Assembly: GCA_013330155.1 (NCBI GenBank)
Contig: DUIU01000233.1
Location: forward strand, 1 to 5,145
Length of the DNA stretch: 5,145 nucleotides
Source of the DNA: Candidatus Poseidonia sp.
Lineage (GTDB): Archaea > Thermoplasmatota > Poseidoniia > Poseidoniales > Poseidoniaceae
Direction: 5' to 3'
Within the stretch, counting starts at the first letter, position 1. Each line of letters starts with the position of its first letter. The notes under the pieces were generated by a model. It did no database searches. It was not told the origin of the DNA and saw nothing but the letters and a program-made list of their open reading frames with translations. A program made the position numbers and the translations under genes. Of the stretch, positions 1-5,145 are shown piece after piece.

Positions 1-18
1 AATCGATGCCAGGACCAC
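1..18 (-). CDS. Possible 5' end of a further operon gene (partial)
   Basis: On the minus strand a GGAGG sequence (30-26), inside the last codons of the thioredoxin-like gene, lies 7 nt before a GTG at 18-16. The six codons before the window edge read M/V-V-L-A-S-I, a hydrophobic start that could begin a signal or membrane segment. Ribosome binding site quality and spacing fit the tight packing of this operon. Only six codons are visible, so no product can be named. The GGAGG could be accidental, since it also encodes the terminal Leu-Glu-Asp of the preceding gene. Confidence 0.35.
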
Positions 19-20
19 GG

Positions 21-344
21 CTAGTCCTCCAAAGCGTTGAGACTGGTCATCAGACGTTCAACATCGCCGCCGGTCCACTGGTCAACAGGCTCACCGTTCA
101 CGTAAAGCACGTTGAATGGAACGGAATCGATGTGTTCGACCCATGAATGGCGTTTGCGAAATGCAGCACCTTCTGGAGCTCGGAGGTTCAACGTCAACAC
201 CTCCATCGGCACGGGAGATTCCCACGCTGCGAGTCGGGCGTAGAAGGCTTGGCAGTCATCGCAACTTGGTCGACCAAGAATGAGAAGGGTCGGTTGGGCG
301 ACGCCCAACTTACGGTCCACATCGGTCAAGACCTTCGGGTCCAT
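21..344 (-). CDS. Small thioredoxin-fold protein with CxxC (thioredoxin/glutaredoxin-like)
   Basis: A 107-residue cytoplasmic protein. After the strand VAQPTLLILGRPSC comes a redox CxxC (C-D-D-C, C28 and C31) at the start of a helix. Near residues 73-90 is SVPFNVLYVNGEPV, matching the cis-proline strand and following Gly turn of thioredoxins (P76). The size equals a single thioredoxin domain. There is no signal peptide or membrane segment. It probably reduces or isomerises disulfides, or serves as an electron carrier; the CDDC pair is not the classical thioredoxin CGPC, so the partner cannot be predicted. The reading frame stays open upstream to an ATG at 434, but the ATG at 344 is preferred: it follows the upstream stop by 4 nt, has GGAG (355-352) 7 nt ahead, and the extra 30 residues are low-complexity Ser/Thr/Pro lying over the neighbour. 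It is the fourth gene of the minus-strand operon. Confidence 0.85.
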   Translation of the reverse strand: MDPKVLTDVDRKLGVAQPTLLILGRPSCDDCQAFYARLAAWESPVPMEVLTLNLRAPEGAAFRKRHSWVEHIDSVPFNVLYVNGEPVDQWTGGDVERLMTSLNALED

Positions 345-348
345 GCCA

Positions 349-1149
349 TCACTCCGGGGCGTAGGATTGGCTGTCGATGATGTCCTGAAGTTCGATGACT
401 TTGTTGCCACGACCTCGGGCGTGCTCGGCTGCACGGGTCAATCGAGAACGAATCCATCCCAATGTCATCATGCCCCGCATGGCGTTGATTGATTCAATGA
501 AATGGACGGGATTGTTTCCAAGTTGGGCATGGTTGCGGATGTCTTCCTCCAAATCCTCGAGCACTTCGGCGTAGAGGAAGAGCAACTCATCAAGAGCGTC
601 CTTGGTGACCCCCATGCGAGCGATGCTCTTGGCCATGGCGAGCAAGGCAGAGGGTGTAATGAGCCCGCCAGCTTGGCTTGCTACAAACTCTTCAGCAGCG
701 CTCACTTCCGACGATTCATCACCCTCGCCTTCACCTTCTTCCGGCTTCATGTTGAGCAGGGCCCGGTCCAAGTGTCGGGGCTTGATGGTCGCTACACGGT
801 CGCGTTCAGCCGCCTCAGCGGCTTGACGCAGAATTTGTCCGAGGTGCGACTCAAGGTGGTCAATACCGGCCTGGACCGCCGCTGAACCGACCGAATCCAC
901 GTTCTTGATGCGGTCGATCATCAATTCACGGGTGCGGTTGTAATTGAGGCGGCTGCGGCGTGGGTCATCGAGGGTTTTACGCTCGGGGTCCTGTTCCAAT
1001 GTCTCGCCCTCCATCCGAGGCACAAGCCGGTCGAGTTCCTCACACATCAGCGTCACCAAACGGCTCTTGACATCGCCCGAGAGGCGCATGGTCGTGAAAT
1101 GCGAAGCGACCGCTGCAATATGGCTGGGAGAGTAGGGCTTGGCGACCAT
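349..1149 (-). CDS. Multi-histone-fold protein (H2A/NF-YC-like segment, internal duplication)
   Basis: A 266-residue soluble protein. Residues 71-134 read as a histone fold: helix 1 (about 71-83), an SVGSAAV loop, a long helix 2 (about 90-115), then ATIKPRHLDRAL. That ending closely recalls the IIPRHLQLAI end of eukaryotic H2A, and SVGSAAV recalls its RVGAGAP loop. Residues 7-46 look like helix 1 plus helix 2 of another fold, possibly closed by KTLDDPRR (58-65). Residues 165-204 repeat the 7-46 pattern: S/T-P-S, hydrophobic helix, M, [LV]-[ST]-x-D, then an amphipathic helix with E-x-L-[DE]-x-L. Residues 232-260 resemble the end of the 71-134 module (R-A-A-E-x-A, then V-I-E-L-Q-D-I). An acidic Gly/Glu linker (about 136-154) joins the halves. 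Archaeal histones are usually about 66-70 residues, so this is three to four folds in one chain. Likely role: DNA binding, nucleoid architecture or transcription; this is inferred. The start is the only candidate: there is no ATG, GTG or TTG between the in-frame stop at 1191-1189 and 1149. No clear Shine-Dalgarno sequence precedes it. Confidence 0.8.
   Translation of the reverse strand: MVAKPYSPSHIAAVASHFTTMRLSGDVKSRLVTLMCEELDRLVPRMEGETLEQDPERKTLDDPRRSRLNYNRTRELMIDRIKNVDSVGSAAVQAGIDHLESHLGQILRQAAEAAERDRVATIKPRHLDRALLNMKPEEGEGEGDESSEVSAAEEFVASQAGGLITPSALLAMAKSIARMGVTKDALDELLFLYAEVLEDLEEDIRNHAQLGNNPVHFIESINAMRGMMTLGWIRSRLTRAAEHARGRGNKVIELQDIIDSQSYAPE
352..355 (-). promoter_or_regulatory. Shine-Dalgarno site deciding the thioredoxin-like start
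   Basis: GGAG on the minus strand lies 7 nt before the ATG at 344, within the last codons of the histone-fold gene. Another ATG at 349-347 overlaps the upstream stop as TGATG, but it is out of frame with the thioredoxin-like gene. This supports translational coupling and the 107-residue form. Confidence 0.6.
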
Positions 1150-1201
1150 GGTTTTGGTCGTGGTCCTGCCGCCCTTGAATGATGTGGTTCAATTCCTTGG
1201 C

Positions 1202-1465
1202 TCATTCGGTCAGGCCGTCGCTGCGACCCATGGCTTGGCCAAATTCCCAAGCGTGGAGGCACTCATGGCCACCGAGGAAACCACCCGCTTCCCGAGATGG
1301 ACCGATGAAGGAAGACCCGCACATGGAACAAAACACGTGAACGATGAGTTCGTTGAAGTAGGTTCCATTGGGCGTCACTCGCTTGACGATGCGCTTGCCG
1401 ACATCCTCTTCATCCCATCCTTCGGTCTTGTCAGAGACTTCGTCTTCATCCTGTTCTTGTTTCAT
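1202..1465 (-). CDS. Small acidic protein with candidate zinc site (CxxC...HxCxH)
   Basis: An 87-residue protein of unrecognised family. Residues 1-22 are strongly acidic and probably disordered. The rest is compact, with a CxxC pair (C46, C49, in FCSMCGSSF) and a later H-x-C-x-H cluster (H67, C69, H71, in GGHECLHAW). These five residues could bind one zinc ion in a treble-clef or zinc-ribbon manner, but the second cluster is not a textbook motif. There is no membrane segment. The start at 1465 overlaps the upstream peptidase stop as ATGA and has GGAG (1477-1474) 8 nt ahead; an in-frame ATG at 1486 has no such support. It is the second gene of the operon, and 52 nt separate it from the histone-fold gene. 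It could be a nucleic-acid-binding or adaptor protein, but the sequence does not establish that. Confidence 0.7.
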   Translation of the reverse strand: MKQEQDEDEVSDKTEGWDEEDVGKRIVKRVTPNGTYFNELIVHVFCSMCGSSFIGPSREAGGFLGGHECLHAWEFGQAMGRSDGLTE

Positions 1466-2742
1466 GATTCCCACTCCATCAGCCAAGGAAGGGCGCCATC
1501 AGCGGTGATGGGGCGCATCCCTTCTTCGTCGCGAATCCATGTATCTTCACTGCCCACGCTGCCTTCTGCGTAGACCACTTTTGGCTCGATGGCCATCGTT
1601 CCACCCACGGGCAGAGGACGGTCAAAGCCAGCGGCGACGACCGGTGATTCATCCAGTTGCAGACCAATGGAGTGCCCCAAAAAGCGGCTTTGGTCGGGTT
1701 TGGCCCCCATCAAATGGTCGCCGTAGCCCAGTTCAACCGCAAGAGCATGCCCTTGTTCCCATGCTTGACTGCAAGGAAGTCCTTGGTCAAGCACATCCAC
1801 CACTTCTTCTTTGACCGCGATCATATCATCAAGTCGTTGCTGCCACACTTCATCAAGTTGGCCTGAAACAAACATCCGCGTGGCGTCGACCATGTAGCCG
1901 CGGTGAGCGTGAACCAAATCGACAAGAACGGGGTCGCCTTTCTTGACGCGGTTGAAGCCCGAGCCCATGCCACTCAACGGATGGGGGCCTGTACCGCCAA
2001 CGGCAGAATCAAAGAACGACGGAATGCCCCCCGCTCGTCCAGCCACGATGACGCCCCGGTCGCATTGCAGCGGGTACCGACGCATCTGGACGTTTCCGCC
2101 AAAGCCCTCGCTGCGGCTGACAGCTTCAGCAGCGGCGACCATGTCCAGTTCGCTCATTCCTTCTCCACCAACGGCTTGAACCGCTTCGAACATGCGTATT
2201 TGGACCGAAGCCCCAATCTCCATCTGTTCAATTTCCCAGTCGGATTTGTTTTCCCGTTGGCGGTGGATGGCCGACGTTGCATCACCGCACTGGCCGAGCG
2301 AAGAAAGCGCCGATGCAAAGCGGGCGGTGAAGGTGCCCGGGGCTTCGCCAAATTGCAAAGCAGGTGCGCCGTTCACGCCTTTACTCCCAAGGTATTCAGC
2401 GAAGGTTGAGAGACGAGGGAAGGCTTCGATACGGTGCGGTGCATCGTCGCCTCCGGCTTCCCAAACGGCTCGTTTGAGCGAGCGACGGACGAAGGCCACA
2501 GGGCCATCGCCACCCGCCTCTTCGCTGCCTCCTGCTCCTTTGGCCGGAACGAACAGGGAACCGTCTTGGCGGCCGCCTGCATAGTAGTAGAGGTCAACAG
2601 GGTGTTGAATCAACGCCCCCGGGAGGTCGGCTTCTGCCAGCATCTCTGCCAAACGGGCTTGGCGGGCTTCAAGTTCTGAAACCGGGACACGCCAATCCTC
2701 GCCGTCCGGCCCGACGATATCCGAGGTGGACCACGAGGTCAT
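1462..2742 (-). CDS. Xaa-Pro aminopeptidase/prolidase-like M24 metallopeptidase
   Basis: A 426-residue cytoplasmic protein with the two-domain layout of M24B peptidases, which cleave Xaa-Pro bonds in peptides and dipeptides using two metal ions. The N-terminal creatinase-like domain (about 20-160) includes ELEARQARL and LYYYAGGRQDG. The C-terminal pita-bread domain (about 165-420) carries all five expected metal ligands: D275 (LVDL), D286 (GYMVDATR), H357 (LGHSIGL), E386 (AIEP) and E399 (SEDTW). A histidine upstream (H254, TGPHPL) fits the family's substrate-side His. The His of the family's HExP motif is Asp here (D364, LDESP). A Gly/Glu-rich loop (about 67-80) sits in the N-terminal domain. 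The first gene of the operon, it likely works in peptide recycling. An upstream ATG at 2814 would add 24 Cys/Trp-rich residues unlike the family, so 2742 is chosen; no good Shine-Dalgarno sequence precedes either. Family assignment is firm; substrate is not. Confidence 0.93.
   Translation of the reverse strand: MTSWSTSDIVGPDGEDWRVPVSELEARQARLAEMLAEADLPGALIQHPVDLYYYAGGRQDGSLFVPAKGAGGSEEAGGDGPVAFVRRSLKRAVWEAGGDDAPHRIEAFPRLSTFAEYLGSKGVNGAPALQFGEAPGTFTARFASALSSLGQCGDATSAIHRQRENKSDWEIEQMEIGASVQIRMFEAVQAVGGEGMSELDMVAAAEAVSRSEGFGGNVQMRRYPLQCDRGVIVAGRAGGIPSFFDSAVGGTGPHPLSGMGSGFNRVKKGDPVLVDLVHAHRGYMVDATRMFVSGQLDEVWQQRLDDMIAVKEEVVDVLDQGLPCSQAWEQGHALAVELGYGDHLMGAKPDQSRFLGHSIGLQLDESPVVAAGFDRPLPVGGTMAIEPKVVYAEGSVGSEDTWIRDEEGMRPITADGALPWLMEWES
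1474..1477 (-). promoter_or_regulatory. Shine-Dalgarno site deciding the small Cys/His protein start
   Basis: GGAG on the minus strand lies 8 nt before the ATG at 1465, inside the last codons of the peptidase gene. With the ATGA overlap it favours 1465 over the in-frame ATG at 1486. Confidence 0.55.
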
Positions 2743-2873
2743 GGTGCAAGGTGAACGCCACCCGTTCAAAACCCAATCGCAACAAACAACCGATGAGGTG
2801 CTTGCTTTTGGCAAAACATCGGAAAGGCGAACGCAACGCCAAAGTAGATACTGAAGGGGAGGTATTGGTAGCC
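2743..2873. promoter_or_regulatory. Divergent intergenic region with presumed promoters of both units
   Basis: These 131 bp separate the start of the minus-strand operon from the start of the plus-strand membrane gene, so both promoters should lie here. On the plus side AAAGTAGATA (2841-2850) is the best TATA-like element, about 28 nt before the ATG at 2874. On the minus side only a weak TTTTGAA lies about 25 nt before the ATG at 2742. TTTTG-G-CAAAA (2806-2816) is a perfect inverted repeat with a one-base centre and might be an operator. Both flanking reading frames extend into this region, but the extensions look non-coding. Confidence 0.5.
2856..2862 (+). promoter_or_regulatory. Shine-Dalgarno site of the two-pass membrane protein
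   Basis: GGGGAGG lies 11 nt before the ATG at 2874, slightly long but usable. It is the main reason for choosing 2874 over the ATG at 2751, which would add 41 basic, non-membrane residues in front of the first transmembrane helix. Confidence 0.5.
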
Positions 2874-3578
2874 ATGGCAGAGAAACCTTGGTACAAGCCC
2901 GTCTTCGGCACGCTCGTTGTTCTTGGCCTGGTGCTGATCGCCACCGGAGCCATGTTCACCGAGCAAGGTGCTGATGAAATCGCCTACGGCACGAGCGGTC
3001 AATTCGTCATCGATGCCTCAAACGTTGATGCATCCATCATCGTGGTCACGGACGAGGTTGATGGGAATTGCGAAAACTTCGCCTTCAGCGTTGACCTCCA
3101 AGACGGAAACTACGACTTCATTCCGGTCGAAAAAACGGATTGTGAACGCTGGTCGTCCTCGGAGAGCTATCAGTATCGACTGAACAACCTCACCCAAGGA
3201 CGCTATGGCTTCAGTGCATCCGATGATGTCTCCATTGTAGCAGTCACCGGAGACGTAGACGAGTACTTGGAGAACTATGCATTGGGCAATGGGCTGGCCG
3301 ACATAGGAAGTTGCTTCTGCTGTCTCAGTTTCATCGTTCCACTCATTCTTGGCCGCATGTCATCGCAGACGATGGATTCTGCCCATCATGTTCAGTTCAA
3401 CGATTCCTTCGTGCCACCCACACCATACGAAGGGCCCTCTGAAAGCCCTGCTACAGAACAGGAAACAGAAGTCGGCGATGAAGATTCAACGACCGAAGTC
3501 CAAGATGCAGAACCGACAACCGAAGAAGGGAAGGAGCAGCCTGATGGTGCTTTTTGGGGCGGATTAAACGACAACTGA
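2874..3578 (+). CDS. Two-pass membrane protein with extracytoplasmic domain and acidic tail
   Basis: A 234-residue protein of no family I recognise. A short lysine-containing N-terminus (MAEKPWYK) precedes a transmembrane helix at about 10-28. An extracytoplasmic domain of about 115 residues follows, rich in Val/Ile/Tyr strands and Asp, so probably a beta-sandwich. It has two cysteines (C66 and C90) placed to form a disulfide and one N-glycosylation sequon (N105-L-T). A second helix (about 143-160) starts with a cysteine cluster (S-C-F-C-C). The C-terminal tail (about 161-234) is rich in Glu, Thr, Pro and Ser, probably disordered and cytoplasmic, and ends with a short hydrophobic AFWGGL stretch that could be a docking peptide. 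Basic residues on the short loops fit N-in/C-in topology. It is the first gene on the plus strand, 60 bp upstream of a larger membrane protein. It could be a sensor, envelope or scaffold protein; no function is claimed. Confidence 0.8.
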   Translation: MAEKPWYKPVFGTLVVLGLVLIATGAMFTEQGADEIAYGTSGQFVIDASNVDASIIVVTDEVDGNCENFAFSVDLQDGNYDFIPVEKTDCERWSSSESYQYRLNNLTQGRYGFSASDDVSIVAVTGDVDEYLENYALGNGLADIGSCFCCLSFIVPLILGRMSSQTMDSAHHVQFNDSFVPPTPYEGPSESPATEQETEVGDEDSTTEVQDAEPTTEEGKEQPDGAFWGGLNDN

Positions 3579-3614
3579 ATCCGGTGGAGCCCGCCTTGAA
3601 GTGCAGGCAGAATC

Positions 3615-3630
3615 TTTAATTCAAAAAATA
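3615..3630 (+). promoter_or_regulatory. AT-rich promoter element upstream of the polytopic membrane gene
   Basis: The stretch TTTAATTCAAAAAATA is the most AT-rich run in the 60 bp gap. TTTAATT is centred about 21 nt before the ATG at 3639 and 27 nt before the in-frame ATG at 3645. No Shine-Dalgarno sequence precedes either ATG. TATA-type spacing with leaderless initiation is therefore plausible and would favour 3645. This is inferred from sequence alone. Confidence 0.4.
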
Positions 3631-3638
3631 ACAGTCTT

Positions 3639-5145
3639 ATGCCTATGCAGTGGCTTGAGCGCGTTCTCCCCCAACGGAAGCGAGTCGCTTTCGTAGCGCC
3701 ATTCGTGTTGCTGATCCTCGTCGCTGGGCTTCACATGGTGCCCTTCGCCAGCATCAACGACAAAACGGTGGTTTCGGGAGAAATCTCCGAAGAGACCACG
3801 ACGAAGTTCTATCCTGACACCGTCGTGGTCGAGGATTACAACGACGGTACCGCCGAGACGTTTGCACCTTTTGGGGGCAGCACAACGGAGACGTTCGAAT
3901 ACGAGGCTTATGGGGGTTTTTTAGAGGACATCGAGGATGTCGCTGAGAACACAGACAGCCGTATCGCTACCCTGACCATGCTGATGTTTCTCATGGCCAT
4001 CGTTGGGCTTTCGACCCGTGGCCAACCCTTGGACCTTCACGAATATGTGAATTGGAGAACGGTCGCTGGGGGCGTCATGGCCCTCATGGCCATCATGTTT
4101 TTCTTGTTGGCCAAAGACATTCAAACCGGATTTGGAAACAGCATTGAGGATTCCGTTGAGCCGTTGTTTGAGGATGAAGAACTCACTGCCCTCAACGAAG
4201 GGACCTGGGGCAAAGCGGTCATTGAGCCCTCGGAAACCACCACCTTAACCTTCAGTTGGGGCCCAAGTTGGATGTATTGGTTCGCCGTACTCGGTTTCCT
4301 TGCCGGCACCATTGGGGCTTTTGCGGCCTTGTCTCATCTTCACCCCCGATTTGAATCCGAGGAGAAACCGGTATGGCCCGATGGTGAATTACCTGCATGG
4401 TTGACAGGTGACCACAGCACTCTCTGGTTTGGCGCAGTGTTTTGCGCCGTTCTCGTAGCCGTGGTGGCTCCTTGGTATTCCATTGACCAAACGTGGATAA
4501 AAAGCGAAGAGGTCGGGGAAGTGTACACCAATTCAACTTACGAATTGGGCTGGACATTGAGTCCTTTTTATGCCCACTTTGCCAACGACACGGGGTTATT
4601 TATCGGCGAGGAAGGAGAAAAAGAGAGTGGGTTTTCCAGCTACAGCACCATGTATGAGCTCGATGCAATGGCGCCCATTTTGCTCTCCCTGCGCTGGCCG
4701 TTGATTCTGTCGGCTGCTCTGCTGGGCGGTTGGGCCACGACTCGATTTGTCGGGCAGGTTCGCGAACGCGTGAACATCAGCGAGCATCAACGAAACATGG
4801 TGTTTGCTGGAGCGATTGTGTTCGTCATGATGTTCAGCGCCACGGCCGATTTTGAGCGAATCATGACACGAAACGCAGAGGAAGACCTGGCGGGAATGTC
4901 CCCAATGCTGAACAGCACCTTTGTCCATAGAGGTGCTCAAGATACGTTTTCTGGGCAAAGTTTCGACATTGATTTCGACTTTAATGGCAACGCCTTCATC
5001 ACCGATTTTGCAGCCATGGAGTGGGGCCCGTCTTGGGGCTTCCTCGGATTCTCATTGCTTCCTTGGCTCGGAGCAGGTCTGTTGTGCTCGATTGGTCTAC
5101 CAAACTGGCTTGAGCGAAGGCAAGCAGACGAAGCAAAAGAGCCGG
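3639..5145 (+). CDS. Polytopic membrane protein, tandem 4+4 helix duplication (3' partial)
   Basis: An open frame of 502 residues continuing past the right edge; I recognise no family. Eight hydrophobic helices lie at about 17-36, 108-126, 140-158, 209-231, 260-280, 346-366, 387-404 and 462-486. Basic residues before helix 1 (QRKR), after helix 6 (TTRF...RERV) and after helix 8 (LERR) give an N-in topology. All three N-X-T sequons in predicted outside loops (N298, N316, N425) agree. The two halves repeat: helices 1 and 5 end in PFASIN (35-40) and PWYSID (278-283), each followed by a long outside loop, and helices 4 and 8 begin with the identical WGPSW (207-211 and 462-466). The outside loops are acidic and rich in Thr and Phe/Tyr. 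There is no ATPase motif, protease motif or known transporter signature. A second ATG at 3645 is equally possible as start; no Shine-Dalgarno sequence is present. It may be a transporter, channel or envelope component. Confidence 0.85.
   Translation, partial: MPMQWLERVLPQRKRVAFVAPFVLLILVAGLHMVPFASINDKTVVSGEISEETTTKFYPDTVVVEDYNDGTAETFAPFGGSTTETFEYEAYGGFLEDIEDVAENTDSRIATLTMLMFLMAIVGLSTRGQPLDLHEYVNWRTVAGGVMALMAIMFFLLAKDIQTGFGNSIEDSVEPLFEDEELTALNEGTWGKAVIEPSETTTLTFSWGPSWMYWFAVLGFLAGTIGAFAALSHLHPRFESEEKPVWPDGELPAWLTGDHSTLWFGAVFCAVLVAVVAPWYSIDQTWIKSEEVGEVYTNSTYELGWTLSPFYAHFANDTGLFIGEEGEKESGFSSYSTMYELDAMAPILLSLRWPLILSAALLGGWATTRFVGQVRERVNISEHQRNMVFAGAIVFVMMFSATADFERIMTRNAEEDLAGMSPMLNSTFVHRGAQDTFSGQSFDIDFDFNGNAFITDFAAMEWGPSWGFLGFSLLPWLGAGLLCSIGLPNWLERRQADEAKEP

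Noticed and set aside
345..434. N-terminal extension of the thioredoxin-like protein from the ATG at 434
   Set aside because: It overlaps the histone-fold gene by 86 bases, is Ser/Thr/Pro-rich without family similarity, and the ATG at 344 has a good ribosome binding site.
1903..2409. Long plus-strand open frame opposite the peptidase gene
   Set aside because: It lies wholly antisense to a gene with all five M24 metal ligands; its composition is that of a shadow frame in fairly GC-rich DNA.
2743..2814. N-terminal extension of the peptidase from the ATG at 2814
   Set aside because: The 24 added residues are Cys/Trp-rich, unlike the family, and lie in the presumed promoter region.
2751..2873. 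N-terminal extension of the two-pass membrane protein from the ATG at 2751
   Set aside because: It would put 41 basic residues before the first helix, has no ribosome binding site, and crosses the presumed promoter; 2874 has GGGGAGG upstream.
3579..3638. Possible terminator between the two plus-strand genes
   Set aside because: There is no hairpin and no run of T longer than three; the AT-rich part fits a promoter better.
4252..4958. Minus-strand open frames opposite the large membrane gene
   Set aside because: They are low-quality shadows; the plus-strand frame is continuous from 3639 with helices and repeated motifs.
3651..5116. Direct repeat TGGCTTGAGCG at 3651-3661 and 5106-5116, giving WLER at both ends of the large membrane protein
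   Set aside because: An 11-base match is expected a few times by chance in a window of this size, and the flanks do not match.

Overview
The window most likely comes from an archaeon, probably a planktonic euryarchaeal lineage of the Poseidoniales (Marine Group II) type. This is inferred from a histone-fold gene, a compact operon with overlapping or near-abutting genes, an AT-rich archaeal-style promoter in front of a gene with no ribosome binding site, and membrane proteins with acidic tails. No rRNA or other phylogenetic marker is present, so the lineage is a guess; the archaeal domain is better supported.

The left half (1-2742) is one tightly packed minus-strand transcription unit, read from right to left. 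It holds an M24-family Xaa-Pro aminopeptidase/prolidase-like protein (2742-1462), a small acidic protein with a possible zinc site (1465-1202, ATGA overlap), a 266-residue protein with histone-fold segments (1149-349), and a small thioredoxin-fold protein with a CxxC motif (344-21, 4 nt after the previous stop). A possible next gene starts at a GTG at position 18 behind a strong Shine-Dalgarno sequence and leaves the window.

The right half (2874-5145) is on the plus strand and divergent from the operon, separated by a 131 bp intergenic region that should hold both promoters. It encodes a two-pass membrane protein with an extracytoplasmic domain and an acidic cytoplasmic tail (2874-3578). After a 60 bp AT-rich gap comes a large polytopic membrane protein (3639 to beyond 5145) of at least 502 residues, built as two tandem 4-helix halves. 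It is open at the right edge of the window.

The most interesting items are the histone-fold protein and the duplicated 4+4 membrane protein. The histone-fold protein has one segment that resembles the H2A/NF-YC type, plus an internal repeat suggesting three or four fused histone folds. The membrane protein carries repeated P-[FW]-x-S-I-[ND] and WGPSW motifs. There is no sign of mobile elements, CRISPR, tRNA or rRNA, and no gene-free stretch longer than 300 bases.
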